A DNA stretch of 64,000 bases from assembly GCF_946190375.1 (NCBI RefSeq), contig NZ_CAMIAF010000003.1:62001-126000 (forward strand). Direction: 5' to 3'. Position numbers and translations under genes: made by a program. Below, piece by piece: positions 26,973 to 35,644 of this stretch. The stretch is from Streptococcus mitis. GTDB taxonomy: Bacteria > Bacillota > Bacilli > Lactobacillales > Streptococcaceae. The number at the start of each line of letters is the position of its first letter. The stretch's first letter is position 1. The notes below the pieces were generated by a model. The model worked only from the letters and a program-made list of their open reading frames with translations, searched no databases and was not told the DNA's origin.

Positions 26973-27494
26973 TTGGAACATATTATCTTGTTAAGGGGAG
27001 TTACTCCTAATGGAAAAAATGCTATCCCTAAAATGTCTTATCTAGTAGATATCTTGACAGAAGCTGGTTTTCAACAAGTTCGAACCTATATTCAAAGTGG
27101 GAATATCATTCTTGAAAGTGACTTAGATTTAAAAAAAATACGAGAACGTGTCCATACTCTAATAAATGAAAATATTGGTGCTGATTTAAAAATGGTAATC
27201 AAGAACAAAAGTGATTTTAAAAAAATTGTCCAAGAAAACCCGTTTGGAGAACACTATCTTTATGACCGTATACACGTGATTTTTTATCAAGAATCTATTC
27301 AAAGTCTCCCTTTAGAAAAATTGAAAATTGATTACGGTGAAGAAGAAATTTGTATCGGTAACCATTGTCTTTACCTCTATCTCCCTAGAACTGCAAAACA
27401 AAAGAAACTCCATACCAACTATCTTGAAAAGCTTTTTAATGTAGATTTGACCATGCGAAAACTAAATGTAGTAGAAAAATTATTAAGCAAGTAG
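26973..27494 (+). CDS. DUF1697 family protein
   Basis: 173 aa starting with TTG at 26973 (AAAGGAA about six bases upstream), reading EHIILLRGVTPNGKNAIPKM. The short LLRG(V/I)N-like opening, VRTYIQSGNI and the C-terminal Arg-Asn-rich strand are typical of DUF1697. Function unknown. It follows the flavoprotein by 48 bases and ends in a bidirectional terminator. Confidence 0.85.
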   Translation: MEHIILLRGVTPNGKNAIPKMSYLVDILTEAGFQQVRTYIQSGNIILESDLDLKKIRERVHTLINENIGADLKMVIKNKSDFKKIVQENPFGEHYLYDRIHVIFYQESIQSLPLEKLKIDYGEEEICIGNHCLYLYLPRTAKQKKLHTNYLEKLFNVDLTMRKLNVVEKLLSK

Positions 27495-27506
27495 TGCTTG
27501 AGTCTA

Positions 27507-27540
27507 GTAAAAATCGGAAGAATAGTCCTCCGATTTTATT
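27507..27540. terminator. Bidirectional terminator between convergent genes
   Basis: AAAATCGGA (27509-27517) and TCCGATTTT (27529-27537), U-runs usable in both directions; the right edge overlaps the MerR gene stop. Confidence 0.84.
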
Positions 27541-28276
27541 TTGTTTGAGTTTGGACATAATAGGCAATGACATCTGATGTGTACTGGGCTGTTCCAGGTC
27601 CAAATTTGTCAATGTTTTCCTTAAATTCTGGGTTGTAGACGTAGCCTTTACCGATATAACCAAATACCTCAATAGAGCAGTCAAATCCATAAGTACGGAT
27701 GGCTTGAAAGAGTTTAGCAGCTTCTTCTTGGTTTTCTGTTGCTGTTACAGGCAGTCCAGCTTGAAGATTTTGTGCCAAAGCTTGAAAAACTTGGTTGAAG
27801 GCAGCCGTAGCCTCGTCTTCGTGACCTTTCTGGCGCTCCAGCGCTTGATCCATCACTTCTTGTCCATATTTCTCTACCGCCTCTTGGTGGTATTTTTGAT
27901 GGTCTTGGTAGTTAAATCCAGCAAATTTCTCTTGAATGCTCATTTCTCTTTCTCCTTTTTGTTCTTGAATGGTTTTTTGCAAGGTTGAAATCAAGGTATC
28001 CAGATGTTCCCTTTCTCGAGTCAAATAGTCCAACTGCCTAGTCAAATGAGGCAATAAATCTGTCCTTTCTTCCTTTAATAGCTCTGCTATTTTTTCTAAA
28101 GAAAAGCCTAGATATTTATAGTAAAGAATAACCTGAAGGCGTTCCAAATCCTCCTGACTGTAGGTTCGATAGCCATTTTCCGACTTTAAAGGAACCAAGA
28201 GTCCTATCTTGTCGTAGTGGTGTAGGGTCTTGACAGAGACGCCCGAAAGCTGGGCAGCTTCTTTTATATGGTACAT
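27536..28276 (-). CDS. MerR-family regulator with TipAS-like domain
   Basis: 246 aa: an N-terminal MerR helix-turn-helix (YHIKEAAQLSGVSVKTLHHYDKIGLL, residues 2-27), a dimer coiled coil (about 80-115) and a C-terminal TipAS-type domain (about 125-245) that in relatives binds thiopeptide-like antibiotics. It has a MerR-type promoter with a 19-base spacer (28297-28327), so it probably activates itself. No neighbouring efflux gene is obviously under its control apart from the divergent symporter. Confidence 0.9.
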   Translation of the reverse strand: MYHIKEAAQLSGVSVKTLHHYDKIGLLVPLKSENGYRTYSQEDLERLQVILYYKYLGFSLEKIAELLKEERTDLLPHLTRQLDYLTREREHLDTLISTLQKTIQEQKGEREMSIQEKFAGFNYQDHQKYHQEAVEKYGQEVMDQALERQKGHEDEATAAFNQVFQALAQNLQAGLPVTATENQEEAAKLFQAIRTYGFDCSIEVFGYIGKGYVYNPEFKENIDKFGPGTAQYTSDVIAYYVQTQTK

Positions 28277-28296
28277 GATTTCCTCCTTACAATGAT

Positions 28297-28327
28297 AGTA
28301 TAACCCCTCCCCTTAGGTTAGAGTCAA
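28297..28327 (-). promoter_or_regulatory. MerR-type promoter (19-bp spacer) of the TipA-like gene
   Basis: TTGACT (28327-28322), 19 bases, TATACT (28302-28297). The spacer and its edge hold the dyad TAACC-n8-GGTTA, the usual MerR operator placement. Confidence 0.83.
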
Positions 28328-28376
28328 GCGTTTTTGCGAAATTTTTTTACTTTATCATAACATGAAAATGGTTTTC

Positions 28377-28405
28377 TTGACAGACCTTAGAAAACATGAT
28401 AGGAT
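28377..28405 (+). promoter_or_regulatory. Promoter of the sodium symporter gene
   Basis: TTGACA (28377-28382), 17 bases, TAGGAT (28400-28405) with upstream TGA. The leader to the ATG is about 100 bases. Confidence 0.78.
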
Positions 28406-28453
28406 AGTCAAGTCTATCGATCAAAAGAAACGCTCATTTTGAGTACTTATGAG

Positions 28454-28485
28454 GCTAGTTGCCAAGGGCAGTAGCTTTTTCTTTT
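28454..28485 (+). terminator. Intrinsic terminator inside the symporter leader
   Basis: GCTAGTTGCC, AAG loop, GGCAGTAGC (28454-28475), then TTTTTCTTTT, 26 bases before the ATG at 28512. Upstream CTCAT/ATGAG segments could form a competing structure. The layout suggests attenuation; no known riboswitch class recognised. Confidence 0.68.
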
Positions 28486-28511
28486 GTAATACTAATTTTA
28501 GGAGTTTAACT

Positions 28512-29852
28512 ATGTCTGAAAAATCGCAATGGGGTTCTAAACTGGGCTTTATTCTAGCATCTGCTGGTTCAGCCATCGGACTTGGTGCCGTTTGGAAATT
28601 CCCTTACATGACTGCTGCTAACGGTGGAGGAGGCTTTTTACTGGTCTTTCTCGTTTCCACTATTTTAATCGGTTTCCCTCTTTTGCTAGCTGAATTTGCC
28701 CTCGGCCGAAGCGCTGGTGTTTCAGCAATCAAAACCTTTGGAAAACTGGGCAAGAATAGCAAGTACAACTTTATCGGTTGGATTGGTGCCTTTGCCCTTT
28801 TTATCCTTTTATCGTTTTACAGTGTTATTGGGGGCTGGATTTTAGTCTATTTAGGCATTGAGTTTGGAAAATTGTTCCAGATTGGTGGAACGGGTGATTA
28901 TGCTCAGTTATTTACTTCAATCATTTCAAACCCAGCCATTGCCCTAGGCGCACAAGCTGCCTTTATCCTGTTGAATATCTTCATTGTATCACGTGGGGTT
29001 CAAAAAGGGATTGAAAGAGCATCTAAGGTTATGATGCCCCTGCTCTTTATCATCTTTGTCGTCATCATCGGTCGTTCTCTCAGTTTGCCAAATGCCATGG
29101 AAGGGGTTCTTTACTTCCTCAAACCAGACTTTTCAAAACTGACCAGTGCTGGTCTCCTCTATGCTCTGGGACAATCTTTCTTTGCCCTCTCACTAGGGGT
29201 TACAGCCATGCTGACCTATGCTTCTTACTTGGATAGGAAAACCAATCTGGTCCAGTCAGGAATTTCCATCGTAGCCATGAACATCTCGGTATCCATCATG
29301 GCAGGTCTAGCCATTTTCCCAGCCATGTCAGCCTTCAATATCCAGTCTGAAGGGGGACCAAGCCTTCTCTTTATCGTCTTGCCTCAACTCTTTGACAAGA
29401 TGCCTTTTGGAACCATTTTCTACATCCTCTTCCTCTTGCTCTTCCTCTTTGCGACAGTCACTTCTTCTGTCGTTATGCTGGAAATCAATGTGGGCAATAT
29501 CACCGATCAGGACAACAGCAAGCGTGCTAAATGGAGTGTGATTTTAGGAATTTTGACCTTTTTCTTTGGAATTCCTTCAGCCCTTTCTTACGGTGTCATG
29601 GCGGATGTTCACATCTTTGGGAAGACCTTCTTTGACGCTATGGACTTCTTGGTTTCCAATCTTCTCATGCCATTTGGAGCTCTCTGCCTTTCACTTTTTA
29701 CAGGCTATATCTTTAAAAAGGCTCTTGCAATGGAGGAACTCCATCTCGATGAAAGAACATGGAAACAGAGACTGTTCCAAGTCTGGCTCTTTCTTCTTCG
29801 CTTTATTATTCCAATCATCATCATCGTGGTCTTTATAGCCCAATTTATGTAA
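28512..29852 (+). CDS. Sodium-dependent transporter, NSS family
   Basis: Membrane symporter of the neurotransmitter:sodium symporter (LeuT/MhsT) family, probably for an amino acid. 446 aa, eleven to twelve helices, with the N-terminal sodium-site signature WGSKLGFILASAGSAIGLGAVWKFPY. The ATG at 28512 follows GGAG by seven bases. An in-frame ATG at 28449 lies inside the leader terminator and lacks a ribosome site. Length fits the shorter bacterial MhsT-like members. Confidence 0.92.
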   Translation: MSEKSQWGSKLGFILASAGSAIGLGAVWKFPYMTAANGGGGFLLVFLVSTILIGFPLLLAEFALGRSAGVSAIKTFGKLGKNSKYNFIGWIGAFALFILLSFYSVIGGWILVYLGIEFGKLFQIGGTGDYAQLFTSIISNPAIALGAQAAFILLNIFIVSRGVQKGIERASKVMMPLLFIIFVVIIGRSLSLPNAMEGVLYFLKPDFSKLTSAGLLYALGQSFFALSLGVTAMLTYASYLDRKTNLVQSGISIVAMNISVSIMAGLAIFPAMSAFNIQSEGGPSLLFIVLPQLFDKMPFGTIFYILFLLLFLFATVTSSVVMLEINVGNITDQDNSKRAKWSVILGILTFFFGIPSALSYGVMADVHIFGKTFFDAMDFLVSNLLMPFGALCLSLFTGYIFKKALAMEELHLDERTWKQRLFQVWLFLLRFIIPIIIIVVFIAQFM

Positions 29853-29854
29853 TC

Positions 29855-29894
29855 AAAAAGGACTTGAGTAGTAAACTCAGGCCCTTTCTTTTTT
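29855..29894. terminator. Bidirectional terminator, symporter and manA
   Basis: AAAGGACTTGAGT, AGTAA loop, ACTCAGGCCCTTT, then CTTTTTT on the plus strand; A-rich left side serves the minus-strand manA. Confidence 0.82.
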
Positions 29895-30837
29895 ATAGAT
29901 GGCTAACAATTAATTCCAAACCTTGCCCTTCCAGAGTCCAAGCTTCAACATCACTTGGTAGGATAAAGTGGCTACCTTTTTGGATTGGATAGTTTTTTCC
30001 ATCAACAGTTAGCTGACCTTGACCAGCTAAGACACTGAATAAGGTGTAATCAGCTGTCTTCTCAAAATCAACTTTTCCAGTGATTTCCCACTTGTAAACT
30101 GCAAAGAAATCATTGGATACAAGGAGAGTGGAACTCAAATCATCTGCTTTAACAGTTACAGGACGGCTATTTGCTGGCTCACCAATGTTTAATACATCAA
30201 TAGATTTTTCAAGGTGAAGTTCACGCAAGTTACCATTATCATCCTTACGGTCAAAGTCATAGACGCGATAGGTGGTGTCACTAGATTGTTGGGTTTCAAG
30301 AATCAAGATACCTGCACCGATAGCATGCATGGTGCCACTTGGTACATAGAAGAAATCTCCAGCCTTAACTGGTACTTTTGTCAACAAGTCATCCCAATTT
30401 TTGTCCTCGATTTGCTGGCGAAGTTCTTCTTTTGACTTGGCATTGTGACCGTAGATAATCTCTGAACCTTCATCCGCTGCGATAATGTACCAGCATTCTG
30501 TTTTTCCGAGTTCACCTTCATGCTCTAATCCATAAGCATCATCTGGGTGAACTTGGACGCTGAGCCAGTCGTTAGCATCCAGAATCTTTGTCAAAAGCGG
30601 AAATACAGGTTCTGGACGGTTGCCAAACAATTCACGGTGTTTCGCATACAAAGTAGATAGATCTGTTCCCTCAAAACGACCATTGGCAACTTTAGAGACA
30701 CCATTTGGATGGGCTGAGATGGCCCAGTATTCCCCTATTTTTTCACTTGGAATGTCGTAGCCAAACTCATCACGTAGCTTGGTACCACCCCAAATTTTTT
30801 CTTGCATAACTGATTGTAAAAATAATGGTTCTGACAT
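29893..30837 (-). CDS. manA: Mannose-6-phosphate isomerase, class I
   Basis: Interconverts mannose 6-phosphate and fructose 6-phosphate (zinc enzyme). 314 aa with the cupin metal motifs SVQVHPDD (Gln/His), KTECWYI (Glu) and DFFYVPSGTMHAIG (His). A -10 TATAAT at 30873-30868 precedes a leader of about 30 bases and AGGAG. Length is typical of Firmicute ManA. Confidence 0.95.
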   Translation of the reverse strand: MSEPLFLQSVMQEKIWGGTKLRDEFGYDIPSEKIGEYWAISAHPNGVSKVANGRFEGTDLSTLYAKHRELFGNRPEPVFPLLTKILDANDWLSVQVHPDDAYGLEHEGELGKTECWYIIAADEGSEIIYGHNAKSKEELRQQIEDKNWDDLLTKVPVKAGDFFYVPSGTMHAIGAGILILETQQSSDTTYRVYDFDRKDDNGNLRELHLEKSIDVLNIGEPANSRPVTVKADDLSSTLLVSNDFFAVYKWEITGKVDFEKTADYTLFSVLAGQGQLTVDGKNYPIQKGSHFILPSDVEAWTLEGQGLELIVSHL

Positions 30838-30957
30838 GTCGATCTCCTGTCTGATTTTTCTCCCCTCATTATAGCAAAAAGCTCCATCTAATTGAACTCT
30901 TTTTCACATCTTATAAAGTAGGGAGAAGATTTTATAAAAATAGTGAACAAATGTGCT

Positions 30958-32406
<1,449 letters not shown>

Positions 32407-32497
32407 TCACTTGATTTATTAGTTCTATTATACTAAAAAGGAGACAAAATGTTTGCAACTATATAGATAATGATGTCCTGAGCTTGCTTATATATAC

Positions 32498-32529
32498 GAA
32501 AAAAAAGACTGAAATCAGTCTTCTTTTTA
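32498..32529 (-). terminator. SemiSWEET terminator
   Basis: Minus strand AAGACTGA, TTT, TCAGTCTT, TTTTTT, overlapping the stop codon at 32527. Confidence 0.87.
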
Positions 32530-32787
32530 AATCAAAGCTGTAATAGCCGTTATCAGGCCAAAAATAATACCTGGTGCATTGGCAGCAGCAAGCGGAATAT
32601 CTCTTTCTTTCTTGAAAAGACCGTAATAAACCCAGAGACTACAGTTGATAGCTGCGACTAGGGGTTGAATGAAGTTGCCTTTTTGACCGGCAAGATTATT
32701 CATGATTTGTGGGAAATATGACACATACATCATAACAGACATAAATGTCGCTGCCCAGCCCAACACTTTCATTTGTTTTTCAGACAT
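32527..32787 (-). CDS. SemiSWEET sugar transporter (PQ-loop, 86 aa)
   Basis: Three-helix half-SWEET that dimerises to move sugars across the membrane. The start is ATG at 32787 (MSEKQMKVLGW), eight bases after GAGG; an in-frame TTG two codons upstream is less likely. The PQ motif is present in YVSYFPQIMNNL (helix 1), followed by FIQPLVAAINCSLWVYYG and a third helix. Its promoter is at 32821-32849. Substrate unknown. Confidence 0.88.
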   Translation of the reverse strand: MSEKQMKVLGWAATFMSVMMYVSYFPQIMNNLAGQKGNFIQPLVAAINCSLWVYYGLFKKERDIPLAAANAPGIIFGLITAITALI

Positions 32788-32820
32788 TTTCAAAACCTCT
32801 TTTATTCTTTTATACTTTTT

Positions 32821-32849
32821 ATTATATAATATGATGCAAAAACAAGCAA
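32821..32849 (-). promoter_or_regulatory. SemiSWEET promoter
   Basis: TTGCTT (32849-32844), 17 bases, TATAAT (32826-32821). Confidence 0.75.
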
Positions 32850-33017
32850 GAGTCTGAGAGTTTTTCTATAAAAATGTAAACTATTACAATCTTGTGATAA
32901 GAAAGAAGAGTGAAGTTAGGAAAAGTATATATAATCAGAAAAACGCATATTACTATATATTGAAAAATCTTGATACTGGGTGTTTTATTGCTGAAATATC
33001 TACTTTATTTTCTGATA

Positions 33018-33041
33018 AAACTGACTTTTAAGCCAGAATCA
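33018..33041 (-). terminator. Weak terminator of the peptide exporter operon
   Basis: Minus strand CTGGCTT, AA, AAGTCAG, TTTTATC immediately after the ABC exporter stop (33039). The 177 bases on to the SemiSWEET promoter show nothing else. Confidence 0.6.
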
Positions 33042-34613
33042 ATATTTTCTTAAATCTACAACTTGTTGATATCTACTTTCATCATCAATATGATGGGCAA
33101 TTTCTAACATCATAACAGGAAGAGAAAATAGTAGTTCATGTACCATGAAGGCGTTTTCTTTGTCTAGGGCTGCGGTCACTTCATCAGCCAATAACAGATT
33201 TTTTTTACGAAGAAGAAAACGTGCCAATTCAATCCTTACTCTTTGTCCCCCAGAAATATTCTCCCCGTTATTTTTGATAATAAAATCCATCCCACCCGTC
33301 AATTCAAAATCTAGTTTGACTTGTTTCAAAACAGCAAGCAACTCTTCCTCAGAAAATTCTTGTCCTAAGGTCAAATTATAACGCACTGTATCGTTAAAGA
33401 GAAATGGATGTTGGCTAATAATTCCTATACTGGATACAAAACTTGATGTACATTCATTAACAGTTGTCACACCGATAATTTCTCCCTCATCTGCTATTTC
33501 TTCTCCAGTAATAAGTCGAAACAAGGTTGACTTACCACAACCACTCGGTCCTTTGATTAAAACTTTCTGACCTGCTTGAACATCCAAATTTAGATGAGTA
33601 AAAAGTTGCCTGTCACCATAGGATTTACTTAAATTTTTAATGTGCAGAGCATTCAATTCTTGCGCATCTTTTTTATCTATCTGTTTTACATCTCCAATTT
33701 CTAATACTCCAAAAATCTTATCTGCTGTCGTTTTTGCCCCTTGTATATCTACAGCATCATACATAATAGTCTGAATAGGGCTCACTAGCTGACCTGCTGC
33801 GATATACATAGCAACAAGACTTGCCACTGACACTTTCTGCCCAGCCATAGCAAAGTAAAAACCTAAAACAAGTGGTAAAACTTGGCTTAAAAAGACCATG
33901 AAACCGTTGCAAAAGAAAATTATATTATGGGTAAAGCAAAATTTTTGAATGGCTAGTTGATAATTTCGATTAATCTTCCAAAATCTGTTCTGATTTTCAG
34001 AAATTGCTTGGTTCATGAGTAGAGTATATGCTCCTCGGATACTATCAGATACTTGATTATGCACTTCTACTCTGCCTTGTGCCATATCATCACCAGTATG
34101 TTTGAGTCTTTTATTCATCAAGAACTGAGGAATAGGACGTAAAATAGTGAAAAAGACAAAAATACTACCTAGTAACAAATTTTGCGAAATAATATAAATC
34201 GCTGTTAGTAATGCTACAAAACTCCAGCAAATGATATTAACGTATTTTTCTAAGTAATTATCCCCCAAATACTCCATATCTTGTGTGAGCATGGTGATTT
34301 TTTCATCTTCGTTAAAATCTTTATTTATCATCAGCTTGTCAAATAAATCTGCTCTCATATTCATTTGAATTTCACGTCGAAAAACATTATGTGTATGATT
34401 ACAAAAGAGCATTAAGCTATACAAGACGAAGTATACTGTAAAGCCAAAAACAGCAAACTGTATGATTTTAGAATAAGTCAGTTCTCCTTGATTTAAGGAC
34501 AAGGCTTGTGAGACGACTAAGGGTTGAGCAAGAGCTAAACCTCCATTTGCCAGTGCACCGATGATAGTATAAAACTTCGTTTTCTTATCCAGATAGTGAA
34601 ATATTTTATTCAT
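33039..34613 (-). CDS. ABC exporter, fused membrane and ATPase domains
   Basis: 524 aa half-transporter: six membrane helices (about 1-300) and an ATPase with Walker A KGPSGCGKSTL, signature ISGGQRVRIELAR and Walker B LLLADEVTAALD. There is no N-terminal C39 peptidase domain, so it does not trim a double-glycine leader. The ATG at 34613 follows AGGAGGG. It lies 59 bases after a 23-codon peptide gene, separated by a terminator hairpin, which suggests export of that peptide or self-immunity. Confidence 0.88.
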   Translation of the reverse strand: MNKIFHYLDKKTKFYTIIGALANGGLALAQPLVVSQALSLNQGELTYSKIIQFAVFGFTVYFVLYSLMLFCNHTHNVFRREIQMNMRADLFDKLMINKDFNEDEKITMLTQDMEYLGDNYLEKYVNIICWSFVALLTAIYIISQNLLLGSIFVFFTILRPIPQFLMNKRLKHTGDDMAQGRVEVHNQVSDSIRGAYTLLMNQAISENQNRFWKINRNYQLAIQKFCFTHNIIFFCNGFMVFLSQVLPLVLGFYFAMAGQKVSVASLVAMYIAAGQLVSPIQTIMYDAVDIQGAKTTADKIFGVLEIGDVKQIDKKDAQELNALHIKNLSKSYGDRQLFTHLNLDVQAGQKVLIKGPSGCGKSTLFRLITGEEIADEGEIIGVTTVNECTSSFVSSIGIISQHPFLFNDTVRYNLTLGQEFSEEELLAVLKQVKLDFELTGGMDFIIKNNGENISGGQRVRIELARFLLRKKNLLLADEVTAALDKENAFMVHELLFSLPVMMLEIAHHIDDESRYQQVVDLRKY

Positions 34614-34624
34614 AATGCCCTCCT

Positions 34625-34654
34625 AGAAAAAGAGAGAGGCTAGCACTCCTCTCC
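34625..34654 (-). terminator. Attenuating terminator between peptide and exporter genes
   Basis: Minus strand GAGAGG (34653-34648), eight-base loop, CCTCTC (34639-34634), then TCTTTTT. Read-through would give low exporter and high peptide mRNA. Confidence 0.8.
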
Positions 34655-34671
34655 ATTTTTATTATATAAAC

Positions 34672-34743
34672 TTAACAAATATTACAATTATTGCTTGCAA
34701 CTTCAGGTTTTTTTACAACCTTTTTGTTTTTCTTGATAGACAT
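34672..34743 (-). CDS. 23-residue Cys peptide, candidate RiPP precursor
   Basis: ATG (34743) to TAA (34672) encodes 23 residues: a Lys-rich front (MSIKKNKKVVKK), a short PEVAS link and a C-terminal NNCNIC, so Cys20 and Cys23 form a CxxC at the very end. A strong GAGAGGGG ribosome site lies nine bases upstream. It sits between a SPASM-like Cys protein gene (34781) and an ABC exporter, with a terminator directly after it. This is the usual layout of a ribosomally made, modified and exported peptide. The family is not recognised and the modification is inferred. Confidence 0.65.
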   Translation of the reverse strand: MSIKKNKKVVKKPEVASNNCNIC

Positions 34744-34780
34744 TTTTGCTTACCCCTCTCTAGTCCACATCTAAAATATC

Positions 34781-34966
34781 TTAATAGCATCCAGAAATAG
34801 CATAAAGTGCTAGATTTTTAAGAATTTTCTCTTGCATATTCTTACAAATCACAGAAGAGCTTAATTCCGTAATATGCTTGGCCATTGGACAAAAACCTGA
34901 TTTACAAACTAAAACAAAGGGACATGTTTTACAGTCTTCTCTAACAGACAGAAACCATCCTTTCAT
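34781..34966 (-). CDS. 61-aa SPASM-like cysteine protein (stand-alone or maturase remnant)
   Basis: 61 aa with six Cys at 12, 15, 21, 26, 41 and 60. The C-x2-C-x5-C-x4-C block (DCKTCPFVLVCKSGFCP) followed by Cys41 looks like the auxiliary iron-sulfur part of a SPASM domain, the C-terminal part of radical-SAM peptide maturases. No radical SAM core (CxxxCxxC) is present here or upstream. It has its own perfect-consensus promoter, which argues that it is expressed as it stands. The ribosome site before the ATG at 34966 is weak. Confidence 0.6.
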   Translation of the reverse strand: MKGWFLSVREDCKTCPFVLVCKSGFCPMAKHITELSSSVICKNMQEKILKNLALYAISGCY

Positions 34967-34996
34967 ATGAATCTTGTTTTATACTGTTATATTTTT

Positions 34997-35025
34997 ATTA
35001 TAAGATTTTAGAAAAACGCTGTCAA
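34997..35025 (-). promoter_or_regulatory. Consensus promoter of the peptide cassette
   Basis: TTGACA (35025-35020), exactly 17 bases, TATAAT (35002-34997), with the ATG of the SPASM-like gene 31 bases beyond the -10. Full match at both hexamers. Confidence 0.88.
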
Positions 35026-35051
35026 TTGTTTATATGCAATTTCTTTATATT

Positions 35052-35078
35052 AAAAAGACCGGATTACTCCGATCTTTC
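35052..35078 (-). terminator. Terminator of the VOC gene
   Basis: Minus strand AAAGATCGGA, GTAA, TCCGGTCTTTTT. It is nearly identical to the terminator at 35505-35531. The space 35079-35142 shows nothing else. Confidence 0.86.
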
Positions 35079-35142
35079 AATAGTTCATATTCGCAATTTC
35101 TGTTATAAAAATAGCTAAGGTTAACGTCAATGACTAAGCGTC

Positions 35143-35490
35143 CTATTTCATACGATAAAAATCAAGCACTAGACCAGCAGGGCCCTTAACTAATAAGGAC
35201 TCTGTTCCCCAATCCGTTTCACAAATACCGTGTAAAATCTCGATACCAATCTCTTTCAACCGTTGGTAATTCTGATTTAGATCCTCAACCTCGATGTGAA
35301 GAATGATTCCTGACTGAAAATCTTCCAAAGGAATCAAATGATTTTGGGACAACATGAGACAGTGACTGCCAATCGTGAACTGAGCAAAACTGTCATCAAC
35401 ATAATCGGACTTTTTATCCAAAATACGCTCCAAGTCAGCACAGACTTGGAGAACATCGGAAACGATAATATCTAATTGATTTAAATCCAT
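35143..35490 (-). CDS. VOC (glyoxalase-fold) family protein
   Basis: 115 aa single vicinal-oxygen-chelate domain (LDIIVSDV, SGIILHIEVEDL, GPAGLVLDFYRMK). Metal ligands are not all obvious, so it could be an enzyme or a resistance/binding protein; function unknown. GGAGG lies about seven bases before the ATG. It is flanked by two near-identical terminators and lies downstream of spxB, probably read through from it at low level. Confidence 0.8.
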   Translation of the reverse strand: MDLNQLDIIVSDVLQVCADLERILDKKSDYVDDSFAQFTIGSHCLMLSQNHLIPLEDFQSGIILHIEVEDLNQNYQRLKEIGIEILHGICETDWGTESLLVKGPAGLVLDFYRMK

Positions 35491-35504
35491 TTACTATCCT
35501 CCAT

Positions 35505-35531
35505 AAAAAGACCGGATTGCTCCGATCTTTT
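35505..35531 (-). terminator. Terminator of spxB
   Basis: Minus strand AAAGATCGGA, GCAA, TCCGGTCTTTTT, about 115 bases beyond the spxB stop because a BOX element lies between. Confidence 0.85.
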
Positions 35532-35536
35532 CAAGT

Positions 35537-35644
35537 TTCTCTCTATGAAAATCAAAGAATAAACAAGGCATCAAACCGCAGGCAGTACTGGAGTACGGCA
35601 AGGTGAAGATAACGCAGTTTACATTTGATTTTCGACGAGAGAAA
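35537..35644 (-). repeat. BOX element, A-C type, in the spxB 3' end
   Basis: About 108 bases bounded by TTTCTCTC and GAGAGAAA. The right end (GATTTTCG) and the internal ACGGCAAGG block match boxA, and the left ATGAAAATCAAAG matches boxC. boxB is missing. It abuts the spxB stop codon. Confidence 0.8.

Noticed and set aside
28449-28511. Longer N-terminus for the sodium symporter
   Set aside because: The extra 21 residues are encoded by the leader terminator, lack a ribosome site and do not resemble the family.
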